Source: Bacteroidales bacterium (GTDB lineage Bacteria; Bacteroidota; Bacteroidia; Bacteroidales; WCHB1-69). Taken from it: a stretch of 64,000 nucleotides of DNA. The position numbers were made by a program, and so were the translations under genes. Below the pieces are notes generated by a model, which was not told the origin of the DNA, did not search any database, and saw only the letters and a program-made list of their open reading frames with translations. The stretch covers positions 308,305 to 372,304 of the forward strand of contig JAKSMI010000002.1 of assembly GCA_024400635.1 (NCBI GenBank). The letters are read 5' to 3'. The stretch's first letter is position 1. Every line of letters starts with the position of its first letter. This document shows, piece by piece, positions 35,679 to 43,852 of the stretch.

Positions 35679-37058
35679 TTATTCATTCTGAAATAATAAT
35701 CCCAACATTTCTTCCACACGTGAAATGGGATAAATTTTGATATGTAATCCTGTGGTTTTAACGCCTTTAAGATTGTATTTTGATACGAACATCCGGGTAA
35801 ATCCAAGTTTGTTGGCTTCAGTGATGCGTTGTTCGATATGTGTTACGGGGCGAACTTCGCCATTGAGTCCCAACTCTCCGGCGAAGCAAGTTTTAGCATC
35901 GATGGCGATGTCGGCGGTGGAGGACAAGATGGCGGCGACGACGGCCAGATTAATGGCGGGGTCTTCCACGTGAATACCACCGGCAACATTCAAGAACACG
36001 TCTTTGGCACCGATTTTAAAACGGCATCGTTTTTCCAAGACAGCCAGCAGCATATTCATCCGTCGGGTGTCGAAGCCCGTGGCGGAGCGCTGGGGCGTTC
36101 CATAAACTGCCGAACTGACCAGGCTCTGAACTTCAATCATGATAGGGCGATTGCCTTCCATCACGGCAGCCACAGCACTACCACTGTAGGGCTCTTCATG
36201 TTGCGAAACAAGAATCTCAGACGGGTTCAATACCTCGCGAAGACCATTCTCATTCATTTCGAAAATGCCTAATTCTGAAGTGGAACCAAAACGGTTTTTG
36301 ATGCAACGGACAATGCGATAGCCGTAATGTTGGTCACCTTCAAATTGCAAAACGGTATCGACGATGTGTTCAAGGACTTTAGGCCCGGCCAAAGTTCCAT
36401 CTTTGGTGATGTGACCGATGAGAAATACAGGAATGGCAGCTGTTTTAGCCAGATGCTGGAATTCGGCGGCACATTCTTTGATTTGCGAAATCGAACCTGA
36501 GGCGGAGTCTATGAGATTGCTTTGGAGTGTTTGTATGGAGTCCACAATAATAAGTTGAGGATTGAGTTCCTCAATATGTTTAAAGATATCCTGTGTGACA
36601 GTTTCAGTAAGGATGTAGCAGTGTTTCAGTGCATTGGGCTGACCGATTCTTTCGGCACGCATTTTGAGTTGGCTTTCGCTTTCCTCGCCGGAAACATATA
36701 GGATTTTCGTGTCGGTCATGGCGAGGGCCATTTGCAGCAGCAGGGTGGATTTGCCAATGCCTGGTTCGCCGCCGAGGAGTGTGATCGACCCTGGGACAAT
36801 ACCCCCTCCTAACACGCGGTCCAATTCGCCAATATTTGATTGAAGACGCGGCATTTCCTGCAGCGAAATCTCGCTGAACAACTTCGGTCGGCTTGTTAAC
36901 TTTTGTATCGACGACTTCCCTTTGCTGGCTTCCGGACGAACCAGCACTTCTTCTTCAAAGGTGTTCCATTCGCCACACGAAGGACAACGCCCCATCCATT
37001 GAGCCGACTGGTGTCCGCAATTCTTGCAGAAAAACTGTGTCTTTGTCTTTGCCATCAT
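35679..37058 (-). CDS. radA: DNA repair protein RadA (Sms)
   Basis: 459 residues. N-terminal zinc finger FFCKNCGHQS...GRCPSCGEWNTF, then the RecA-like ATPase with Walker A GEPGIGKST and Walker B LIIVDSIQTL, the RadA-specific KNRFGST motif, and a C-terminal Lon-like domain without the protease pair. RadA speeds branch migration in recombinational repair. The start is MM; its second base overlap with the previous stop is a TAATG junction at 37058. It is followed by porQ after 3 nt. Confidence 0.96.
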   Translation of the reverse strand: MMAKTKTQFFCKNCGHQSAQWMGRCPSCGEWNTFEEEVLVRPEASKGKSSIQKLTSRPKLFSEISLQEMPRLQSNIGELDRVLGGGIVPGSITLLGGEPGIGKSTLLLQMALAMTDTKILYVSGEESESQLKMRAERIGQPNALKHCYILTETVTQDIFKHIEELNPQLIIVDSIQTLQSNLIDSASGSISQIKECAAEFQHLAKTAAIPVFLIGHITKDGTLAGPKVLEHIVDTVLQFEGDQHYGYRIVRCIKNRFGSTSELGIFEMNENGLREVLNPSEILVSQHEEPYSGSAVAAVMEGNRPIMIEVQSLVSSAVYGTPQRSATGFDTRRMNMLLAVLEKRCRFKIGAKDVFLNVAGGIHVEDPAINLAVVAAILSSTADIAIDAKTCFAGELGLNGEVRPVTHIEQRITEANKLGFTRMFVSKYNLKGVKTTGLHIKIYPISRVEEMLGLLFQNE

Positions 37059-37960
37059 TATTCTCGTGTATATTCAAAACGACTTGCCAAACGACATTCC
37101 GCAGGATTCACTTCGTCTTGAACGTAATTGTCTTGGGCGACAATATGGTTCTCACTATCATAACTATACGCCGACCAGGTCATTACGTTTCCTTGTTTGT
37201 CGGAAACCGACATCTTGATGGGATTTTTGCCATCGTATTCGTATTGTGTGAGACGATAATGATCCAAATCTTCTTCTTCAACTTGTGTTGGCAGATTATA
37301 TTCGTTATAACTCGTATAGATTTTTGCAATTAATGCTTCGTCATAGTTGTAAATCAAATCTTTAATCTTATTGCCTCTTTCATCATATTCAAAAGTGTAA
37401 GTGCGGCGATCGTGAAGTTGAATTTCGTCGCGGGTTTGTGAAACTAAAACGCCATTTTCACCATATTGATTTACAGTTATATATAATTCGTTTCCATCTT
37501 CATCGTATTCGATTTCTTTGATTCTTTGACCTTTTTCGTCATAACTGTATTTCTTTTCAGTATAGGAAAATTGAGCTTCATCCTCATCACAATCGTAGCA
37601 ATCTTGTTGCATGAGAAGATTGTTTTCATAAACGAAACGAGTCATATATTCGGGCATACCTTCGCCGTAACATTGGCGTTGCTCAACCAGATGTCCATTT
37701 TCGTCATAGCGGTTGGTGAGCTTTTCGCAGAGCTCATGGTCGCCATCGTACTGTACTACTTCAACAGGACGTTTCTTTTCATCAAAAACAGTTCTTGTCA
37801 GCGCTTGAAGAGAACCATCGGCATTGAATGATGAATCTTCTATGGGCAAAGTGTTTTCGTTGTATATTAAAACATTAGAAATAAATTCTTCTTTTGTAAT
37901 ATCATCTTTTTCGAAACCGTTTCGAAGATAGTTGATGGTTGTGACGGTCAGTTTTTTCAT
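37058..37960 (-). CDS. YD-like repeat protein without signal peptide
   Basis: 300 residues from ATG 37960; the frame extends upstream but that part overlaps holB. The N-terminus MKKLTVTTINYLRNGF is not hydrophobic, so the protein should be cytoplasmic. It contains repeated hairpin units with Tyr-Asp and Gly cores (NRYDENGHLVEQRQC, YSYDEKGQRIKEIEYDEDGNE, FEYDERGNKIKD, YEYDGKNPIKMSV). The style resembles RHS/YD repeats, normally on secreted proteins. It is very acidic. It shares one base with radA (TAATG). Function unknown; the location between holB and radA may be only operonic. Confidence 0.7.
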   Translation of the reverse strand: MKKLTVTTINYLRNGFEKDDITKEEFISNVLIYNENTLPIEDSSFNADGSLQALTRTVFDEKKRPVEVVQYDGDHELCEKLTNRYDENGHLVEQRQCYGEGMPEYMTRFVYENNLLMQQDCYDCDEDEAQFSYTEKKYSYDEKGQRIKEIEYDEDGNELYITVNQYGENGVLVSQTRDEIQLHDRRTYTFEYDERGNKIKDLIYNYDEALIAKIYTSYNEYNLPTQVEEEDLDHYRLTQYEYDGKNPIKMSVSDKQGNVMTWSAYSYDSENHIVAQDNYVQDEVNPAECRLASRFEYTRE

Positions 37961-37978
37961 ATTAAAAATTATAATTTG

Positions 37979-37986
37979 CAAAAATA
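37979..37986 (-). promoter_or_regulatory. Internal -7 element before the YD-like gene
   Basis: On the minus strand TATTTTTG lies 18 nt before the ATG at 37960, between holB and the YD-like gene. It may give the downstream genes (YD-like, radA, porQ, protease, surE) their own transcript. Confidence 0.6.
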
Positions 37987-38004
37987 CATCATAAAAACAA
38001 AGAA

Positions 38005-39171
38005 TTATTGTGCAGGGGCCAATAGTTGTGATACCTTTAGGTACCAATCCAAGAAGATTAATTTTGAATTGCCATTTCGTTGAATGTGATATAAACATTT
38101 GTTGCACTCGTCGAAAATTTTGGATACATTTTTCAGATTGAATGCACCTGCGTAATGGTTGATCAAAGTTCTTTCTTGTTTGGTAACTTTACAAAGGGAT
38201 TCATTTTTGTATTTGATAATCATAAGATTACGTAAAATACGAATAAAACCATCCATAAAGGACTTCTGATATTCGCGGCCGTTTTTGATGATTTTCTCGA
38301 AGCATTCCTGGACATCTAAAAATGCAACTTGGGAGCGGTCGAAGTTGGGTCGTGAAAGAGCCAGAGCACTTTTTAGAATCAGATTTATATCTTCCAAATT
38401 CTGAAGGTGTTCGCTATTGTCTCCAGCCAATGCGATGGCTTTATTGTAATTTCCGTCGGCGATGGCGGCAATGTCGGTAGCTTTGTCTTCGTCGATTTCA
38501 AAATCCTGAAGCAGTTGCTCTTTGATTCTTTGGGTGCTGATTTTCGGGATTTTTACCAGTTGTGTGCGCGAAAGAATGGTATTTAAAATTTTGTCGTTGT
38601 TTTCTGAAATCAAGATAAAAAGCGTTTTGTTTTCAGGTTCTTCCAGCGTTTTCAGTAATTTGGGTGCGGCATCGTGGTAAAAACGTTCGGCCATCCATAA
38701 AATGAAAATCTTGTAACCGCCTTCGTAAGATTTGATGCTGTTTTGTGAGATGATGGTTGAGCAGTCGCGAATATTGATGGTTGCCTGTTTGTTTTCTCCA
38801 CCCAATTCCAGCAGCCAATCATTCAGATTGAGATGAAAGTTGTTCTGAAAGACGAATTTTCTGAAATCATCCATAAACATAGATGATTCCGGATCTTTTT
38901 TAACGCTGTTGGTGGTGCAGTTGGGGAAAAAAATGTGCAAGTCAGGGTGAGCCAACTTTGAAATTTTAACGCAAGAAGGACATTCTCCGCAGGAATCATC
39001 TTCTCCGCGATTCTGGCAGCATATATACTGGGCATACGCTAATGCCAAGGCGAAACTGTGCGATCCCGGCTGTGAAAGAAACAGCTGAGCATGGCTGATG
39101 CGGTTTTCCTTTACTGACATGATAAGCCGCTGTTTTAGCGAATCGTCGACCATTACATCCTTAAACTGCAT
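38005..39171 (-). CDS. holB: DNA polymerase III delta-prime subunit
   Basis: 388 residues. The N-terminal AAA+ domain has HAQLFLSQPG in place of a working P-loop, as expected for delta-prime, which does not hydrolyse ATP. The zinc module is CCQNRGEDDSCGECPSCVK, followed by HPDLHIFFP. The segment LLKTLEEPENKTLFILISEN and ILSRTQ matches the DnaX/delta-prime sensor region. It is a stator of the clamp-loader complex. It starts 5 nt after the oligopeptide-binding protein stop. Confidence 0.92.
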   Translation of the reverse strand: MQFKDVMVDDSLKQRLIMSVKENRISHAQLFLSQPGSHSFALALAYAQYICCQNRGEDDSCGECPSCVKISKLAHPDLHIFFPNCTTNSVKKDPESSMFMDDFRKFVFQNNFHLNLNDWLLELGGENKQATINIRDCSTIISQNSIKSYEGGYKIFILWMAERFYHDAAPKLLKTLEEPENKTLFILISENNDKILNTILSRTQLVKIPKISTQRIKEQLLQDFEIDEDKATDIAAIADGNYNKAIALAGDNSEHLQNLEDINLILKSALALSRPNFDRSQVAFLDVQECFEKIIKNGREYQKSFMDGFIRILRNLMIIKYKNESLCKVTKQERTLINHYAGAFNLKNVSKIFDECNKCLYHIQRNGNSKLIFLDWYLKVSQLLAPAQ

Positions 39172-39176
39172 ATTCT

Positions 39177-40808
39177 TTATTTATTGAGGTTGATTTTTAC
39201 TTTTCTTAAATCCAACATATTGATAGGGTTCGTATCCATCCCTTCGACATTCTTGCCTACAAAGCGAAGCACTTTGTCGTAGTAAAGTACAACGACAGGA
39301 GCGTCTTCCATTAGTAGGGCATCGAGACGGGTGTAGTAGTCATTACGCAAGGAATCGTTTTTACAGTGTTGGGATTTCTCAAACAGCTTGTCAAATTCTT
39401 TGCTTACATAGTGTGTGTAGTTTGAACCAACGGGTTGCAAATTTTTCGAATAAAAGAGGGAAAGATAATTTTCCGGATCGGGGTAATCGCAAATCCAGGA
39501 ACCACGGAAAAACGGCAGCTGGTATCCTCTCATCATCTGACGTTGTTGGGCAGCCTGCTGAACATCTAAAGTCAAAGTGATGCCGATTTGCTCCAATTCG
39601 TGTTGAATGTACTGGCATAAGTCAAGGTAGTTGGCAGATACGGAGAGCGGAATCGGAGGCATTCCTTTGCCATTGGGATAGCCTGCTGCTGCCAGTAATT
39701 CCAATGCTTTTTTAGGATTATAATCGTAGCCTTTGACTTTTGTACTGTCGAAAGAAGACAGCCCCATCGGTACAAAGCCGCTTGTCCCCGGATAGCCAAT
39801 GTTGTTGCGCAAATACTTCATCATTTTCTTGCGGTCAAAACCGTAGTTGATGGCCTGACGCACTTCCTTCTTCAATATTGGACTATTATCACCATTGTCT
39901 TTGAGGAGAAATCCTAAATATTCTGTATTTAAGTATGGTCCAGTCAATAATTTCACGCGATCAGCGTAGTTTGGATTAAGTTCGCCGGATTTTGTCAGCA
40001 GAGCATCTTTGTAGCAAGCATCTATGCCTGACATAAAGTCCAATGAACCCTTCATGAATTCCATGAAAACCGATTGCTTATCAACAATGAAAGTTATGGC
40101 GACGGCGTCAAGATAGGGGAGGTTGTTTCCCTCTTCGTCGATTTCGAAGTAGTGTGGATTTTTGCGCAGCACTAATTTCACGCCTTCTTCCCATAGCTGG
40201 AGTTGGAAAGGCCCTGTGCCGACAGGATGCGTGCGGAAATCCTTACCATATTGCTCAACGACTTCATGCGGCACCACAGAGCAGTATTTCATTGCTAAAA
40301 TACCGATGAATGGAGGAAATTCCTCTTCCAATGTGATTTGTAAAGTACTGTCATTTAATGCAATAAATGATGGATTGCCATTTCTGTCGCGTTTGACCTT
40401 TTGAAAAATCCAAGCGCCTGGAGACGCGACGCTTCCGTCAAGTATGCGGCCAAAACTGTAAACAAAATCTTCTGCGACAACTTTTCTTTTCTTTTTGAAA
40501 AATGAAGTCTGGTGAAAATAAACGTCATTGCGCAGGTGGAAAGTATAGACTTTGCCATCGCTGGAAACGTCCCATGAGTGGGCAATGCAAGGAACAATGT
40601 TCATGTTGGCATCCAAGTCAACCAGTCCGTTGAACAGCAGGTTGCACGGCCAAATTACGGATTGTCCTGAGGAAAAAGCGGGGTCGAGTGTGGCGATGCC
40701 AGACGATTCGTTATAGCGAAAAATCATCTTGTCGCTATTGTCGTAGACCTGATGGCACGAAGTAGCAAGCAATGAAAGCAAGACAAAAAGCGCAAGATTT
40801 TTCTTCAT
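39177..40808 (-). CDS. ABC transporter substrate-binding lipoprotein, family 5 (peptide-binding)
   Basis: 543 residues. Lipoprotein signal ending LLATSC (C18). The rest follows the OppA/DppA plan: LDPAFSSGQSVIWPCNLLFNGLVDLD, AHSWDVSSDGKVYTFHLRNDVYFH, and a long C-terminal lobe ending near LRKVKINLNK. It binds peptides or related ligands outside the inner membrane for an ABC importer. No permease or ATPase gene is adjacent. The start shares one base with the stop of the thioredoxin-like gene (TAATG), an arrangement repeated across this cluster. Confidence 0.93.
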   Translation of the reverse strand: MKKNLALFVLLSLLATSCHQVYDNSDKMIFRYNESSGIATLDPAFSSGQSVIWPCNLLFNGLVDLDANMNIVPCIAHSWDVSSDGKVYTFHLRNDVYFHQTSFFKKKRKVVAEDFVYSFGRILDGSVASPGAWIFQKVKRDRNGNPSFIALNDSTLQITLEEEFPPFIGILAMKYCSVVPHEVVEQYGKDFRTHPVGTGPFQLQLWEEGVKLVLRKNPHYFEIDEEGNNLPYLDAVAITFIVDKQSVFMEFMKGSLDFMSGIDACYKDALLTKSGELNPNYADRVKLLTGPYLNTEYLGFLLKDNGDNSPILKKEVRQAINYGFDRKKMMKYLRNNIGYPGTSGFVPMGLSSFDSTKVKGYDYNPKKALELLAAAGYPNGKGMPPIPLSVSANYLDLCQYIQHELEQIGITLTLDVQQAAQQRQMMRGYQLPFFRGSWICDYPDPENYLSLFYSKNLQPVGSNYTHYVSKEFDKLFEKSQHCKNDSLRNDYYTRLDALLMEDAPVVVLYYDKVLRFVGKNVEGMDTNPINMLDLRKVKINLNK

Positions 40809-42343
40809 TATTGTAGTTTTCCTTGTCGTTTCAGTTTGTTTTGTTCAATTTTTTCGTATTGGCTCAAGAACGAAGGTATCATATTGATAGGAATTCTTTT
40901 GTTCAGAATGATATCGTGGTTCTTGTTGAGGATGAACATGGTCGGGTTTCCTGTTTCGTAGGTGTTATATGCTTCAAGATAATCGATGTTACCCTTGTTG
41001 CCGCCTACGACGAGCCAAGGATGACCTTCTTCTTTGACGTAACGTTTCCATCGTTCCGGAGTGCAGTCGTTAGCGATGGCAAATACGTCGAAGTTACGGG
41101 TGCCGGCTGTTTCCAGTGAGTCATATACGGCACGCAGTTTCTTGGTTTCGCGTCGACATTCTTGACAGTCGGGATCGAAGAACCAGAGAATGATATAATC
41201 GTGATCTTTTCTGAAAGCGTAGCGCCAGGTTTCGTTGGGGTTGTTGTCGCGTTGGCGGAACGAGTAGCGCCATTCATCGTTGGTGTCGGGAATCATCAAT
41301 TCGGGAGCGTGCTGGCCAATGAGTAGCGGTTCGAGACGCTCGACCCTCTTGTTGTATTTGGCGATTAAATCTTCGTCCATCCAGAAACACTTGTTTTTTA
41401 ACTGGTTGTTTTTTACGATATGGATGAAAACCCCATCGAAACCAATGTTTTTAGCCGTTTCATAATATCTTGAAAGATAAGATATTGCATATTGATAGGT
41501 CAATGAATCCGTGCATTTACCCAGCGTAAAATCCACATATTTATTGATGGTGTCAATTTCCTGATATACGAGAATCTTTTCAAAATATTCCTGGAATTTT
41601 CCTTTTAAAATGGGTGTATAAACCATGCTCCCATCACCCAAATCAATGTTATCCCAGTAATGCGTGAAGTAGTAGGTGGCACGTGCGTCGTTATCAATAG
41701 AACCTTCAGCATCTTTAAATTCCGGAACATCAATGGCTTGATAAGCTTTCTGCATTTTGGCAAACAGCAAGTTGGGATTATCTTTGATAAGGTTGTCAAT
41801 AAAGGCTAACATTTCGGTATTGAGGTCCTCTAATTTCTGTTGGTAGTAGCTTGCGCTGTCGGGCTGTCCAGCAGTTTCGAAGTGTTTTTTTGCTTCCACA
41901 TAACGATTGACATCTTCTTGAGCTATTGCTGTGCGTTGTTGAAAGGCCACGACAATTTCATTGTCGGGATTGTTTTTGACGCTCATGGCATCTGCTCTTC
42001 CGGTGGTATCTAAATTCATCGTAAAAAATGGATTGTCGCCAATAACGAAGTTGCAGTAAGGAATACGCTTTTGGGCAATCAGTGTGTAGAAACCTTTTTC
42101 GATTTTATTGGTGCCTTTGAAGTGGTATACACCTGGAGCCGAAGCTCTGGCTGAATCGCGAAGCAGGTATTTACCATCAAAATTGACCGTCATGTAAACA
42201 ATGGTATCTTGTGCCCCTTTGATTTTAAAGGTGATGTCGTAAGTCGGAGAGGCTTTTGATTTAGAGGATTTTTTTTGCGCGAAAGACATCGGCATTGAGG
42301 CGAAAATCAATAGTGCCAAAAAGAATGACAATGTTTTATTCAT
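40808..42343 (-). CDS. Periplasmic thioredoxin-fold protein (TlpA-like) with large N-terminal domain
   Basis: 511 residues. Signal peptide cut at A/Q (SFA|QKK). An N-terminal beta-rich domain (about 35-150, similar to DUF4369-type domains) and a helical middle part precede a C-terminal thioredoxin-like domain (about 350-490) with the active-site pattern C-Q-E-C in FFDPDCQECRRE and a NPTMFIL cis-Pro strand. Likely a periplasmic or outer-membrane-associated disulfide reductase or oxidase. A shorter paralogue is encoded directly upstream (42395-43729). Both share overall order but have diverged strongly. Confidence 0.85.
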   Translation of the reverse strand: MNKTLSFFLALLIFASMPMSFAQKKSSKSKASPTYDITFKIKGAQDTIVYMTVNFDGKYLLRDSARASAPGVYHFKGTNKIEKGFYTLIAQKRIPYCNFVIGDNPFFTMNLDTTGRADAMSVKNNPDNEIVVAFQQRTAIAQEDVNRYVEAKKHFETAGQPDSASYYQQKLEDLNTEMLAFIDNLIKDNPNLLFAKMQKAYQAIDVPEFKDAEGSIDNDARATYYFTHYWDNIDLGDGSMVYTPILKGKFQEYFEKILVYQEIDTINKYVDFTLGKCTDSLTYQYAISYLSRYYETAKNIGFDGVFIHIVKNNQLKNKCFWMDEDLIAKYNKRVERLEPLLIGQHAPELMIPDTNDEWRYSFRQRDNNPNETWRYAFRKDHDYIILWFFDPDCQECRRETKKLRAVYDSLETAGTRNFDVFAIANDCTPERWKRYVKEEGHPWLVVGGNKGNIDYLEAYNTYETGNPTMFILNKNHDIILNKRIPINMIPSFLSQYEKIEQNKLKRQGKLQ

Positions 42344-42394
42344 AACTGTAACTAATTTATTTCCAATACGTTGTTTTGACTGTTCAAATAAATT

Positions 42395-43729
42395 TTATTC
42401 TTCTTTATTTTTCAGATTATCAAAGATTCCAAATAATTCTTCTAACGGAAAATTGCGATTGATTATTGTATGATTCTTATCGATGAGATAGATGACCGGC
42501 GTAGTGATAATGTCGAAATAATCAATGAAATCATAATTGGGGTCGTCAATGGCATAGCTGAGGTTGATCCACGACAAGTCGTTGTTTTTTGAGAAGCGGT
42601 CCCAGCGTTCCAGGTCATCGGTTACCATCACCGAGAAAACTTCCACATCATAATATTTTGCAAATTCACGGTAGAAATCGTGCAATTTCGGTGTCATTTC
42701 CACGCAATCGTCGCAGTCGGCATCCCAAAACCAAAGTATGATGTATTCGTTATCAATTTCTTTCGATGAATGTTTGACATTGTTGATGTCAGAGCAGATG
42801 AGTTCGGGTACTTTTTCTCCTGGAAGCAGTTTCCGTTTGCGGTCGGCAGAACGTTTGTAGTAGTTCATCATGTCTTCCGGTAGTGTTTGTAAGGTTTTTC
42901 CAGCGCAGTATTTATCGTAAAGCCATACGAAGGTCTGGTCATAGGCCATACTGTTAATGTTGCGGTCGAATAGGTTGAGCAGTACGGCGAGATAATATTC
43001 GTAAATTTCTGTATTGCGGGCTTTTGATAGGAATTCGCTACTTTTGTTTTCCAATATCAGAGGATCTTTAGGAAGAATTTCTAAGAAATAATTCTGCAAA
43101 GCTATGTAAAAGGGCGTGTGGAAAAGCCGGTCATCTTCAAAGGTGATATTGTCGAAAAAATGATTCACCAGTGTTTCGTATTGCGCTTCAGGAGTGGTGT
43201 CGTTTTCATTAGATAAAGCGGGGTTGAGGTTGAATTTGGCTTTTAGGAAATGGGCCAACAAAGATTCCGGCATTGATTCGCAAAAGAGTTTGGCAACTTC
43301 TTGGGGATTGTCGGAAGTCTGGAGTTGTTTCTGGAAGGAGAAAAACTGGGTATTCTCATCAGAACCAGTGACGGTGGCAGTATGGCAGAACATGGGGTCG
43401 AAATTGTCACCGGAAATTGAAAACTGACGGTTTTTGTCAATGATTAGGTCGAGGTATTCATTGCCGAATCTGTCAATGATGGTGTAAATTCCCGAGGGCA
43501 TCTGCTTTGACGAGTTTTTGAAAACGACGGATTTGTGTCCTTTTACCTTTGCGGAATCAAAGACGAAAGCATCTTGTCCGCGGTAGGCTTGCAAGTACAA
43601 ATAGTTGTCATCAATGTTCGTTGACGAGATTTTAATCTCGTAACCAGCAGGTTGTGCTTGCGTCAAAACCGTTATTCCACAGAGAAGGACAAACACTAAA
43701 GCACGAAAAATCACATGTTTCATATCCAA
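42395..43729 (-). CDS. Periplasmic thioredoxin-fold protein (TlpA-like), paralogue
   Basis: 444 residues; ATG 43723 is an alternative. Signal peptide cut at A/Q (LTQA|QPAG). The same layout as the next gene: beta-rich N-terminal domain (about 30-130), helical linker, C-terminal thioredoxin fold with C-D-D-C in FWDADCDDCVEM and cis-Pro strand ITTPVIYLID. It heads the ten-gene minus-strand run and has its own -7 element. The acidic residues between the active-site cysteines (CDDC, CQEC in the paralogue) are unusual and may shift the redox potential. Confidence 0.85.
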   Translation of the reverse strand: MDMKHVIFRALVFVLLCGITVLTQAQPAGYEIKISSTNIDDNYLYLQAYRGQDAFVFDSAKVKGHKSVVFKNSSKQMPSGIYTIIDRFGNEYLDLIIDKNRQFSISGDNFDPMFCHTATVTGSDENTQFFSFQKQLQTSDNPQEVAKLFCESMPESLLAHFLKAKFNLNPALSNENDTTPEAQYETLVNHFFDNITFEDDRLFHTPFYIALQNYFLEILPKDPLILENKSSEFLSKARNTEIYEYYLAVLLNLFDRNINSMAYDQTFVWLYDKYCAGKTLQTLPEDMMNYYKRSADRKRKLLPGEKVPELICSDINNVKHSSKEIDNEYIILWFWDADCDDCVEMTPKLHDFYREFAKYYDVEVFSVMVTDDLERWDRFSKNNDLSWINLSYAIDDPNYDFIDYFDIITTPVIYLIDKNHTIINRNFPLEELFGIFDNLKNKEE

Positions 43730-43742
43730 TATATTTAACTTG

Positions 43743-43750
43743 CAAAGTTA
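43743..43750 (-). promoter_or_regulatory. -7 element of the long minus-strand gene cluster
   Basis: Minus-strand TAACTTTG, 13 nt before the ATG at 43729, with a TTG 16 nt upstream (plus 43767-43769). It is divergent from the clpC promoter. Confidence 0.6.
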
Positions 43751-43829
43751 CAAAAAAATAAAAGCTCAAGAGCTATTTCTTTTAAATTATTTTGAAAATA
43801 TAATCCTATAGTATGTGCCATAAAATTTG

Positions 43830-43837
43830 TATCTTTG
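43830..43837 (+). promoter_or_regulatory. -7 element of clpC
   Basis: Perfect TATCTTTG, 15 nt before ATG 43853. It also shows that the longer frame from TTG 43835 is not the real start. Confidence 0.7.
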
Positions 43838-43852
43838 CAAAATTTTATTACT

